This document shows, in pieces, positions 53,234 to 61,177 of a stretch of DNA of 64,000 nucleotides. Both the position numbers and the translations under genes were made by a program. The notes beneath the pieces are model-generated. The model did no database searches and was not told the origin of the DNA. It saw only the letters and a list, made by a program, of their open reading frames with translations. The first letter of the stretch is position 1; the number at the start of each line of letters is the position of its first letter. Source of the stretch: a bacterium (GTDB taxonomy: Bacteria; Planctomycetota; Planctomycetia; Kolteriales; Kolteriaceae); assembly GCA_019753235.1 (NCBI GenBank), contig JAIELF010000028.1, positions 1 to 64,000 on the forward strand, written 5' to 3'.

Positions 53234-54001
53234 ATGTCTCGACCCTATCCCCCTGCCCCTTGGCACCTTTCTGGCCAAGGGGTGCAGCTCGTTCAAACGG
53301 TCGACGTTCGCGATGTTCGTCGGCTGGTGCCGCCGGAACTCTCGATTGTTTCCGTTTGGCCTGGTCGAACGCTGGGCGTCGTCGCCTTTGCCCATTATGG
53401 GCCTGGCTCGGTGTTGGAATATGACGAACTGATCATCGCGCCGGCGATCGTTCGTTATCGTGGCCAATGGGGCGTCTGGGTTTCTCACATCTATGTCAAT
53501 CATCCTCTCAGTGTGCAAGGGGGGAGAGAACTCTGGGGAGTCCCCAAAGAACTGGCAGACTTTCGCTGGCACGACGATGGTCGATCCGCCAGCGTCGAAG
53601 CGATCGATCAAGGCCGAACAATCTGCAGAGTCTCGATGTGTCGACGATGGTGGATGGGACGCCATCACTTAGCCTTTCCGACGTTCAGCCAACTCGGCGG
53701 GCAACTCATTCGATTTATCGGCGACACCACAGGACGGATCGGTTGGGGTAAAGGAGAGCTTCACATCGACCCCTCCGCCCCCTTCGGTAAGATTCGTTTT
53801 GGGAAGCCGAGACTCTCCCTTTGGGTACAGGAGATGACACTCGTTTGTGGAGAACCAAACACCGTCGGCGCGACGGGATGGGAAGCCGGCATGGATCGGT
53901 TCGTCGCGCAGCCAGCCATGTTCGGGAGATCGGCCGCGGGCGGAATTACCTTTGACGGATCATCACCCACGCAATTCGACCCAGAAGCAGCATCGCCGTG
54001 A
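53234..54001 (+). CDS. acetoacetate decarboxylase-like (ADC superfamily) protein
   Basis: 255 residues with GAGGGG six bases before the ATG. The ADC fold is indicated by the loop VQGGRELWGVPKELADFRW (family pattern G.RE.WG.PK.LA), with the Lys of PKELA at the position of the Schiff-base region, and the preceding EYDELIIAPAIVRY strand. True acetoacetate decarboxylases have a longer, different active-site loop, and the superfamily has members with other aldol/lyase activities, so the substrate is open. It is divergent from the Rieske oxygenase gene, a pairing that could mean a shared aromatic or ketone pathway. Confidence 0.85.
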   Translation: MSRPYPPAPWHLSGQGVQLVQTVDVRDVRRLVPPELSIVSVWPGRTLGVVAFAHYGPGSVLEYDELIIAPAIVRYRGQWGVWVSHIYVNHPLSVQGGRELWGVPKELADFRWHDDGRSASVEAIDQGRTICRVSMCRRWWMGRHHLAFPTFSQLGGQLIRFIGDTTGRIGWGKGELHIDPSAPFGKIRFGKPRLSLWVQEMTLVCGEPNTVGATGWEAGMDRFVAQPAMFGRSAAGGITFDGSSPTQFDPEAASP

Positions 54002-54182
54002 CAAAGAGAATCATCGGGAAAATGCCGTTCCATCCCATCGGAAGGATAACGTAGTAGACAAAAGCGATCGGCAGCGTCACCGCAATCACAAGACCGATCC
54101 CAAGAACGAACTGCAATCCCGCCACCGTGGCAGCCTGTTGATGGACGGGTGCATCTTCCTTTTGATCATCGTCCGAGTTCAA
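53946..54182 (-). CDS. small two-helix membrane protein
   Basis: 78 residues from TTG 54182, supported by AAGGA nine bases upstream. Two hydrophobic helices (about 23-47 and 55-72) follow an acidic N-terminus (MNSDDDQKEDAP). It overlaps the 3' end of the converging ADC-like gene by 56 bases. It ends the leftward unit that starts with no close upstream partner other than the CocE gene region, and has no recognisable family. Confidence 0.6.
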   Translation of the reverse strand: MNSDDDQKEDAPVHQQAATVAGLQFVLGIGLVIAVTLPIAFVYYVILPMGWNGIFPMILFVTAMLLLGRIAWVMIRQR

Positions 54183-54219
54183 GTCGATTTTTCCTTCTGC
54201 GTGTTCGCTTAAGCTTTCT

Positions 54220-55899
54220 TCAATTCCTCGCTGCTGATCCGGTCACCCTGGCCACCGGCAAGATGATCCGCGAGCCCGCTTCTTTCCCCACGTAAACTCG
54301 GTTACGCGCGACGCGGGCCGAGTCATAGCTGCTAACAGGGTCCCAAGTATTCGTGTGAGGTTCGAACCGCGGGGCATTGCTGCTTTGTACATGGACCGCG
54401 AGCCGATGCCCTTTATTGAAGACCAAAGCCGTGTTCCCCAAGTCGAAGGCAAGATGATAAACCTTGTTGGGCTCGGCAGGCTGCGGAGCGTCGAAACCAT
54501 CGCGAAATCGAAGTCGCATCGCCTGATCGAGTACCAATGCTTCGTAGCCGTCGGGATAGATATCGACGAGTTTGACGATGAAGTCCGTGTCAGGCCCATC
54601 GGTCGATACCTGCAAATCAACCTTCACCGTGCCCACGACCTCCAGTGGCGTCGCCAGAGGCTCTCCCTCAAAGCGAAGAACATCTTTTCGAATGCGCGTC
54701 GGCGATTGATCCATGGGGCCACGCGAGAGGAACAGGTTGTTTCCTCCCAGTGTCGGCACGGGATTCTTTGGATCAGAAGAATACTCGATGCTCGCGGATC
54801 CGTTGGAAGGCTGCGGGCGGAGTTCACCCTTTTCTGCGAGCCAAAGTTCGCGTGATTCATGGACGGGGGGCCACTGCGAACCGGTTCGCCATTCGTTCCC
54901 CGGGGCCTTTGGATCGAAGGGATCTCCCATGAGAAAGTACCGGACCGGCTGTTCTTGCGTGATGCCGGTCTCGATCCCCTTCATCCAATGGTCGAACCAT
55001 CGCTGAACGGTGCTCGTGTCGGGTTTGCTCGCTTCCTTGGGGTACTCCAATTTTCCGTTCAAAGGAAAGTGACCAAAGGCTCCGACGACAAGACGTTGAT
55101 TACCCTTCGCCAAGCCTGCTCCATTCCTTTGCAGGCCCGAATAGTTTTCGATCCCGCTTTGCACGAAGCAATCGTACCATCCGCAAACGTTGAAGGTCGG
55201 GACATTGACCTTGTCAAAGTGCTGTCTCATATCCATGTCGGCAGCGTTCTGATTGTAGGGGCCGACACGTGGAATAAGCGAGTCTTCAAGAGGTCGACGG
55301 AGAAGTTTGTACCAGCGTTCGTTCAGATCTTTCTGGAAGACGCCCCCTGAATACGTGCCGTAACGATAATCGCAACCGTGCGCCACGACGACGTAGGTGC
55401 AGACAAGCGCCGGGGGCTGAGCCATGGCGGCCAGATTCGCGAGAATCCCCCCTGCCGAGACGCCGAACATCCCGACCTTCCCGTTGCACCAAGGCTGTTG
55501 CGTGATCCAGTGAATCGAATCGTAGCCGTCCGGTTTCTCATGTTCGAATCGGCCAAAGGTTCCTTCGCTCTTTCCCATGCCTCGCGTGTCTTGCACGACG
55601 TGAACGTACCCGATGTTGAAAAACTCAACCGCGGTCGGCCCCAGTCCAGGCGTTTCTTTTCCGTACGGGGTGCGAGAAAAAATCACGGGCCAGGGACCCG
55701 CCCCTTCGGGCAAGGTTACCAACGTGGCAAGCTTGGTTCCGTCGCGCATCGGGACCAAGACCTCGAAGCGCCGATCGGCGGGAAAGGGTTTGCTCTTCCC
55801 GAGGAGAACCTCGCGAAGACCCTGAGCATCGGCATCGGCCGTGACGAAGATCAAGGTCATGACAATGAAGAGATTCGCAAACCATCGCTGCGGAGACAT
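54220..55899 (-). CDS. secreted CocE/NonD family alpha/beta hydrolase (Xaa-Pro peptidase-like)
   Basis: 559 residues, AAGGAAG seven bases before the ATG, signal peptide to about ADAQ (residue 26). The alpha/beta fold has VLVPMRDGTKLA, DTRGMGKSEG, the nucleophile elbow GVSAGG with Ser148 (GxSxxG as in family S15/CocE), and a C-terminal jelly-roll (VDLQVSTDGPDTDFIVKLVDIYPDG ... HRLAVHVQSSNAPRFEPHTNT) typical of Xaa-Pro dipeptidyl peptidase and cocaine esterase. Substrates could be peptides with penultimate Pro or acyl compounds such as antibiotic amides. Transcribed leftward from the 302-base gap before transaldolase. Confidence 0.93.
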   Translation of the reverse strand: MSPQRWFANLFIVMTLIFVTADADAQGLREVLLGKSKPFPADRRFEVLVPMRDGTKLATLVTLPEGAGPWPVIFSRTPYGKETPGLGPTAVEFFNIGYVHVVQDTRGMGKSEGTFGRFEHEKPDGYDSIHWITQQPWCNGKVGMFGVSAGGILANLAAMAQPPALVCTYVVVAHGCDYRYGTYSGGVFQKDLNERWYKLLRRPLEDSLIPRVGPYNQNAADMDMRQHFDKVNVPTFNVCGWYDCFVQSGIENYSGLQRNGAGLAKGNQRLVVGAFGHFPLNGKLEYPKEASKPDTSTVQRWFDHWMKGIETGITQEQPVRYFLMGDPFDPKAPGNEWRTGSQWPPVHESRELWLAEKGELRPQPSNGSASIEYSSDPKNPVPTLGGNNLFLSRGPMDQSPTRIRKDVLRFEGEPLATPLEVVGTVKVDLQVSTDGPDTDFIVKLVDIYPDGYEALVLDQAMRLRFRDGFDAPQPAEPNKVYHLAFDLGNTALVFNKGHRLAVHVQSSNAPRFEPHTNTWDPVSSYDSARVARNRVYVGKEAGSRIILPVARVTGSAARN

Positions 55900-56201
55900 T
55901 GAAAGACTTCCTTGAATGACGGGTTAGAAGGACCATTGCCGAGCCCTCCTCTCTTATTGTGGTAACGGAAAAAGGTCCTCGGGGCCAGCCAAAGTGGCGG
56001 GGATCGGCGAGTACGGGTTCAGCAACGGCGGGGTAAACCCGCGCCCGAAATGCGGGGGCAAAGTTATCTTGCAGCCGATTCTACCGGTGGACTCGATTCG
56101 TTTGGGAGCAGTTTGCCGAGCGGAACCTCTGTTCGGGAAGGGATCCCTGGCGAGCGGGGTAAGTAACTGCTAGGTTATGGCAGGCGAAAACAGCAAGGGA
56201 G
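55900..56201. other. divergent intergenic region
   Basis: 302 bases between the CocE-type gene and transaldolase; nothing beyond likely promoters and the ribosome-binding sites is seen. The AAGGGAG box abuts the transaldolase ATG at 56202 and is six bases before the GTG at 56208. Confidence 0.35.
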
Positions 56202-57188
56202 ATGACGGTGGCCAATCAACTTGATCAACTGAAGAGCATGACCGTGGTGGTGGCAGACACGGGGGATATTGACTCGATTGCCGCGTACAAGCCGCAGGAC
56301 GCGACGACCAATCCCTCGCTTATTCTTGCCGCGGCGCAGATGCCGGCGTACCAGTCGCTGGTTGAAGAGGCAATCGCGTTTGGACAGGCGACCCAGGGGA
56401 CCAGTGACGAGCAACTCTCGGCAACGCTTGACAAGCTCTTCGTGATTTTCGGCAGCGAGATTTTGAAGCTGATCCCCGGACGGATTTCGACGGAGGTTGA
56501 TGCTGCCTTGAGTTTCGATTCGGCAGCCACCATCGCCAAAGCGAAGAAGTTTATCGCGATGTATGAGAAGATGGGGATCGACCGGAAGCGAATCCTGATC
56601 AAGATCGCCTCGACGTGGGAAGGGATCCAATCGGCGGCGGCACTGGAGAAAGAGGGGATTCACTGCAACCTGACGTTGCTGTTCGGCTTCGCCCAGGCGG
56701 TGGCGTGTGCCGAGGCCAAAGTGACGCTCATCTCGCCGTTTGTCGGACGCATTTTGGATTGGCACTTGCGTGACCGTAACGTCAAATCGATCGAGCCGGC
56801 GGACGATCCTGGCGTCGCGTCGGTGAGTCGAATTTTCCACCACTACAAGAAGTTCGGCTACAAGACCGAAGTGATGGGAGCTAGCTTCCGTAATGTTGGC
56901 GAGATTCAAGAACTGGCCGGCTGCGATCTGTTGACCATCGCCCCCAAGTTACTCGGAGAGCTTCAAGCGACCAGCGAACCTCTGTCGCGAAAGCTCGATC
57001 CCTCGGCATCCAGCAAGATGGCTATGGAGAAGGTCTCGCTCGACGAAAAGTCGTTCCGTTGGATGCTGAACGAAGACGCGATGGCGACCGAAAAGCTCAG
57101 CGAAGGGATTCGTAAGTTCCATGCCGACGCCGTCAAGCTGCGCGAATTTGTTCGTTCTCGGATGCCGGCAACGGTCGGTACACGTTAG
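56202..57188 (+). CDS. tal: transaldolase
   Basis: Transfers a dihydroxyacetone unit between sedoheptulose-7-phosphate and glyceraldehyde-3-phosphate in the pentose phosphate pathway. 328 residues; the Schiff-base Lys134 is in [12 protein letters not shown]. Other family blocks: [53 protein letters not shown], and [15 protein letters not shown]. It is a full-length TalB-type enzyme. The GTG at 56208 is a possible start with a better-spaced AAGGGAG and a TalB-like N-terminus ([19 protein letters not shown]). Ends at the terminator at 57244. Confidence 0.97.
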   Translation: MTVANQLDQLKSMTVVVADTGDIDSIAAYKPQDATTNPSLILAAAQMPAYQSLVEEAIAFGQATQGTSDEQLSATLDKLFVIFGSEILKLIPGRISTEVDAALSFDSAATIAKAKKFIAMYEKMGIDRKRILIKIASTWEGIQSAAALEKEGIHCNLTLLFGFAQAVACAEAKVTLISPFVGRILDWHLRDRNVKSIEPADDPGVASVSRIFHHYKKFGYKTEVMGASFRNVGEIQELAGCDLLTIAPKLLGELQATSEPLSRKLDPSASSKMAMEKVSLDEKSFRWMLNEDAMATEKLSEGIRKFHADAVKLREFVRSRMPATVGTR

Positions 57189-57243
57189 AGAGTTTGAACG
57201 CGCCAGGGCTCATGCTTGGTTCTCTCTTAACATCAAGAAAGCA

Positions 57244-57277
57244 CGAAGGGCGTCTCGGATTACCGGGACGCCCTTCG
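57244..57277 (+). terminator. terminator after transaldolase
   Basis: Arms 57244-57258 and 57263-57277 (CGAAGGGCGTCTCGG / CCGGGACGCCCTTCG) pair over 15 bases with one G-T wobble and an ATTA loop, 55 bases after the tal stop. A short CTTTACC follows. The rest of the 57189-57499 gap (311 bases) shows no gene. Confidence 0.8.
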
Positions 57278-57499
57278 CTTTACCATGGCGCGGTAGGAGC
57301 CGTCGACCTCCTCACTCAAGATGCGTCCATTGCGGGAAGGCGTAAAGCCTCCGTCAATGGACTCATCTGTCGCAACCGCTCCCTCCGCATTTGACGCCAT
57401 GGCCGATTCGTGAAGTGATTGATGCACTGGCATCGTAGGCGAAGACTTGGGGGACTGGGAAGACGATCTCGATCGTTTTTCAAAGATTTGGTCTACTCG

Positions 57500-58159
57500 T
57501 CATGGATCGTCCGCGGGAACTTCTTTTGGATCCGCTTCACCGGGGGCGAGGGGCCGAATCTGAATATCCTTCAGGGCGGCCGCCGTTCGCCAAGTGGAGA
57601 AGCCCAGGGGCCGAGACAGCTTCACCTCGGGCCGAGTCGCAATCTGCCGATCTTTTGTCTTGGCATCCACAATTTTGACCTGATCGATCCAGGCGCGAAT
57701 CCGGTCGGTTTCCACCCGCAAGCGGATCTTGTACCAGCGATTGTTCTCGAAATCCCGCCACGAGGACGTTTCATTGTTCGAAGCGTCTTTGCCATCCAGA
57801 TTCGAAAGGCCCACCAATCCGCCTCCCCAGCCCCCCACAATCAGCGAGCAAAAATCCTTGCCCACGGGGAAAGTTAATCCACAAAAGAAATCCCCGCCCA
57901 GGACTCTTTTGGCTTCGAGAGTGATCTCATAATTCATGACGGGAATCGGATCGGGACTATCCAGCGTGATGCCGGTCATGTCTCCTCCCATGTCCAGATG
58001 AATCGCCCCGTCGTCGATGTGAACCTCCCCTTGCCCGCCGAAATCCGTTGCTTTCCAGCCCGCGAGGGATTTTCCATCAAACAAGGCCCGGGCGGGAGTC
58101 GTCTGGACAGGGTCGGCCAGCAACGCTAAGAACGTGAGGGTGATTAGCGGGGTCGGCAT
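57500..58159 (-). CDS. DUF1080 secreted carbohydrate-related protein
   Basis: 219 residues, AGGAC box before the ATG, signal peptide to about residue 20. The fold is the DUF1080 jelly-roll (concanavalin-like) of planctomycetes and Bacteroidetes: ALFDGKSLAGWKATDF, FFCGLTFPVGKD, NRWYKIRLRVETDRIRAWIDQ and KLSRPLGFSTWRTAAALKDIQIRPL. Related DUF1080 proteins include 3-keto-disaccharide hydrolases, but most are uncharacterised. Divergent from the YqgE gene. Confidence 0.93.
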   Translation of the reverse strand: MPTPLITLTFLALLADPVQTTPARALFDGKSLAGWKATDFGGQGEVHIDDGAIHLDMGGDMTGITLDSPDPIPVMNYEITLEAKRVLGGDFFCGLTFPVGKDFCSLIVGGWGGGLVGLSNLDGKDASNNETSSWRDFENNRWYKIRLRVETDRIRAWIDQVKIVDAKTKDRQIATRPEVKLSRPLGFSTWRTAAALKDIQIRPLAPGEADPKEVPADDP

Positions 58160-58343
58160 AGGGTTGTGTCCTGCGGGTGTCGTTGGAATACTGCCTCGGC
58201 GAGGCTCGGTGTTTCGTGGACCGTTCCTGGGAGATTACACCTTGGGACGGGCGAGCGAAAGCACCCTTTTTCTGGGCTCGGCCCATCGGGCTGAACAGGG
58301 AGCGATTGCTCGTCGTGCGGACAAGGCCGTGGGAGATCGACTG

Positions 58344-58910
58344 ATGACGAACCTTCCCGAATCTCTGCAGGGGCACCTTCTCATTGCCGCTCCGGGACTC
58401 AGCGATCCCAATTTTAAGCGATCGGTGATTCTCATGATCGATCACGACGACCAGGGAGCCCTCGGCCTGGTTCTCAATCGCCCCCTCAACAAGAAGCTCA
58501 GTGACATCTGGAGACAGGCCGACGATAAAAGCCAACAGCCTGGATCGAAAGCGCCCGTGCATTGGGGCGGGCCCGTCGCTGGCCCTCTGGTGGCAATCCA
58601 TCAACTGGAAGCTTTCGCCGAGGTCGAGATCATGCCCGGTATCTACTTTTCCACAGACAAAAAAAGGGTCGGCAAAGCGATCAAGCAATCGGCCGATCTC
58701 CGTTTCTATGTTGGCTGTGCTGGTTGGTCCTCGGGACAACTCGAGGAAGAAATTGCCGAGGGGGCCTGGGGAATTCTACCGGCTCGTTCGGTCCATGTCA
58801 TGTCCCCTCCGGACAACCTGTGGAAACAGGTCGGCGACGAACTGACGCTGGGGGTGATGTACTCAAAGCTCGGCTTACAATCGCTTCCCGACAACCCCGA
58901 AGCGAACTAA
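58344..58910 (+). CDS. YqgE/AlgH family protein (UPF0301)
   Basis: 188 residues from ATG 58344 (GGGAG eight bases upstream); the frame opens further to 58134 but that part overlaps the promoter region and has no match. The N-terminus MTNLPESLQGHLLIAAPGLSDPNFKRSVI and the GALGLVLNRP segment are the family signature, with the core motif VHWGGPVAGPL and YVGCAGWSSGQLEEEI. Widely conserved; the biochemical role is unknown, with suggested links to transcription regulation. Confidence 0.94.
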   Translation: MTNLPESLQGHLLIAAPGLSDPNFKRSVILMIDHDDQGALGLVLNRPLNKKLSDIWRQADDKSQQPGSKAPVHWGGPVAGPLVAIHQLEAFAEVEIMPGIYFSTDKKRVGKAIKQSADLRFYVGCAGWSSGQLEEEIAEGAWGILPARSVHVMSPPDNLWKQVGDELTLGVMYSKLGLQSLPDNPEAN

Positions 58911-58995
58911 CGGCTTCATCCCACGCAAGCGAGATCACGTCGAATACGCTTAGCCGATGCGGACGGTCTGCTTTTGCATTGATGGAATGAAAAGA

Positions 58996-59024
58996 GGCCC
59001 GGCGACGCTCATGGTCGACGGGCC
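58996..59024. terminator. hairpin between YqgE gene and small acidic gene, terminator candidate
   Basis: Outer arms GGCCCG / CGGGCC at 58996-59001 and 59019-59024, with an inner GAC/GTC helix after a two-base mismatch. It is 86 bases after the YqgE stop and 33 before the convergent small gene's stop, followed by GACAGGGATTTT on the plus strand. Confidence 0.45.
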
Positions 59025-59056
59025 GACAGGGATTTTCAAGTTTCGCACGACGATCG

Positions 59057-59257
59057 TTAGGCGGCGGCGGAGCCTTCTGATTCCTCTTCGTCATCGATCA
59101 AGTAGCTGATTTCCTCGGCCGTCGCTTCGAGATAGGCTCGAATCGTTTCGCTTTCGACCGACTGAATCATTTGATCGAGTGCCGCCACCACTCGGTCGAC
59201 CTCTTCGACACTGATTTCTTCGTACTCATCATCCATGATGGGTTCGTTGTTCATCAT
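59057..59257 (-). CDS. small acidic protein, unknown
   Basis: 66 residues with GGAGG four bases before the first ATG (seven before the second). It is strongly acidic: MDDEYEEISVEEVDRVVAALDQM, then a helical EATAEEISYLIDDEEESEGSAAA tail. No family recognised. Its acidity and size recall small regulators or chaperone-like anti-factors, but this is only an impression. Divergent from the hydrolase gene to the right. Confidence 0.65.
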   Translation of the reverse strand: MMNNEPIMDDEYEEISVEEVDRVVAALDQMIQSVESETIRAYLEATAEEISYLIDDEEESEGSAAA

Positions 59258-59382
59258 TCATCCTCCGTGATGCTTGTTCTAAAAACCCGTTGTGGAGGAT
59301 CGACCACCGGATGAGGGCCGCTATAGCTTGACCTCTCTCGGATCCGGTCCCTTTTCCGTCGCCGGCCGCCAAAATGCGAATC

Positions 59383-59406
59383 TTCGGAGGATTCTTCGGA
59401 GGATTC
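59383..59406. repeat. two exact tandem copies of a 12-bp unit
   Basis: TTCGGAGGATTC occurs twice in direct succession (59383-59394 and 59395-59406), about 75 bases upstream of the hydrolase start. GGAGG is included in each copy, but it is too far from the start to be its ribosome-binding site. Confidence 0.6.
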
Positions 59407-59478
59407 GCCGCCGGTCCCGTGAGATTTCTCTTTTCAGCCGTTACAATCGGCAGCGTCCCATGGCAGGAGTCCGAACCA

Positions 59479-60381
59479 ATGTCATCGCTAGTTGCCGTCG
59501 CATCAAGCACCGCTCAGGCATCGTCGTGGACCCATCCCGATGGCACACGCCGAGCAATCACGTATTGGCCTGCAACTTCGCCCCACCAGAAGCCCCACCG
59601 ATCGGCCATCGTCTTCGTCCATGGTTTCGGCGAGCACATGGGTCGATTCCAAAGCTTCGTCGATGGGCTTTCTCCGCTAGGATTAAATGCCATCGGATAT
59701 GACCATGTCGGGCACGGCAAGTCCGATGGTGCCCGAGGCGATGCCCCCAGCATCGACGGATTGGCCGACGATTTCGGACTGATCCTTCCTTCGCTCTTGA
59801 AACAAGCCGGCGCCACGCAAGCCATTGCTCTGGGGCACTCGATGGGAGCGCTCACGTTGGCTCGGTATCTGACTCGAGGGAACGCGGATCCTTCTATTCG
59901 AGCGGCCATTCTCAGTGGGCCAGCCTTCCTCGTTCCCAAGCCGTGGCTGGTTCGAATCAAGGTGGCGATTGGCCGAATCATCGCCCCTTTGTCGCCCCGC
60001 ATGAGCTTTGCCGCCGGCGTTGATGCTCAAGGACTCTCTCACGATTCTGCCGTCATCGAGGCATACAAGCGCGATGCACTTGTTCACGGTTCGATCTCCG
60101 CTCGCTTGGGACAAAGTCTTATTGATGACGGTGAACGATACGCGGACGATGGCGAGGCATTGGCGATACCGACTCTCCTCTATCACGGAGGGAGCGATCC
60201 GATCGCCTGCGTGGAAGGCTCGCGACGATTCGCCAAGACTGTCCGCAAGGATCTCCTCACGTATCACGAATGGCCGGGATACTTTCATGAGCCGCACCAC
60301 GAACTGCCAGCGGACCGAGAGAAAGTATTCACGTTCATCCGCGATTGGATCGGCCGGACCGTTCCGGACTTGGAACAATGA
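59479..60381 (+). CDS. alpha/beta hydrolase (monoacylglycerol lipase/lysophospholipase type)
   Basis: 300 residues from ATG 59479, with AGGAG nine bases upstream; an earlier open frame from 59374 lacks a start signal. The fold shows FVHGFGEHMGRFQS (oxyanion HG at 49-50), YDHVGHGKSDG, nucleophile elbow GHSMGA with Ser121, YHGGSDPI (Asp) and the final His region YFHEPHHE. The lid region PMSS...LSPRMSFAAGVDAQ fits monoglyceride lipase. No export signal, so cytoplasmic. It lies 49 bases before the ABC ATPase gene. Confidence 0.91.
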   Translation: MSSLVAVASSTAQASSWTHPDGTRRAITYWPATSPHQKPHRSAIVFVHGFGEHMGRFQSFVDGLSPLGLNAIGYDHVGHGKSDGARGDAPSIDGLADDFGLILPSLLKQAGATQAIALGHSMGALTLARYLTRGNADPSIRAAILSGPAFLVPKPWLVRIKVAIGRIIAPLSPRMSFAAGVDAQGLSHDSAVIEAYKRDALVHGSISARLGQSLIDDGERYADDGEALAIPTLLYHGGSDPIACVEGSRRFAKTVRKDLLTYHEWPGYFHEPHHELPADREKVFTFIRDWIGRTVPDLEQ

Positions 60382-60430
60382 GAAGAAGTGCTCGTTCAGC
60401 GAGAGAAAGAATCCTTCTGCGGTGGCCGAC

Positions 60431-61177
60431 ATGATTGAACTGCGAGAGATCTCTCGTCGATTCGGCCCGCAAATCGTGGTCGCGCCGTTCTCTTGGCGAC
60501 TCGAAAGAGGCCGAACGCATGTTCTGCTGGGCCCCAGCGGATGCGGAAAATCAACAATATTGAGGATGCTGATAGGGCTGATTCCGCCGACGACGGGCGA
60601 GATCTGTTTCGATGGCAAAAGGGTCATGCCTCGCGATTGGAGACGCCTTCGCGAGCGGATCGGTTACGTCATTCAAGACGGGGGACTCTTTCCTCACCTG
60701 ACGGCGAAGTCCAACGTGCTTCTCATGGCCAGGCAGCTTCGCTGGCCGAGAGAGCAGCAAGTCGCGCGATTAGCGGAACTGGCCGAGCTGACTCACTTCC
60801 CCAAAGACGCGTTGGACCGATACCCCGCGCAACTTTCCGGCGGGCAAAAACAGCGGGTCGGCATTATGCGTGCACTCCTGCTCAATCCCGATGTCGTCCT
60901 GCTAGATGAACCGCTGGGGGCGCTCGATCCGGTGATCCGTTATGATCTGCAGACGGAGCTTCGGCAGATTTTCCAAACACTACAAAAGACCGTCGTCTTA
61001 GTGACCCATGATGTGGGAGAAGCACAGTTTTTTGGTGATCAGGTGATGCTTCTACGCCGAGGCAAGGTGCTTCAGCAGGGGACGTTCGACGATCTTTGGC
61101 ATCGGCCGGCCGATCCGTACGTCACCCAGTTTCTGACCGCACAACGAGTCTCCTTCGAATCGACAGCGAGCATATGA
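60431..61177 (+). CDS. glycine betaine/choline-type ABC transporter ATP-binding protein (OpuCA/OsmV-like)
   Basis: 248 residues from ATG 60431 (GGTGG five bases upstream); the longer open frame from 60008 overlaps the hydrolase. Walker A GPSGCGKS (34-41), LSGGQKQR signature, Walker B VVLLDEPLGALD and switch HDVGEA. The sequence RRFGPQIVVAPFSW and GLFPHLTAKSNV fit the quaternary-amine uptake ATPases, but the CBS domains of OpuCA are absent. Its stop overlaps the next start by four bases (ATGA). Confidence 0.92.
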   Translation: MIELREISRRFGPQIVVAPFSWRLERGRTHVLLGPSGCGKSTILRMLIGLIPPTTGEICFDGKRVMPRDWRRLRERIGYVIQDGGLFPHLTAKSNVLLMARQLRWPREQQVARLAELAELTHFPKDALDRYPAQLSGGQKQRVGIMRALLLNPDVVLLDEPLGALDPVIRYDLQTELRQIFQTLQKTVVLVTHDVGEAQFFGDQVMLLRRGKVLQQGTFDDLWHRPADPYVTQFLTAQRVSFESTASI

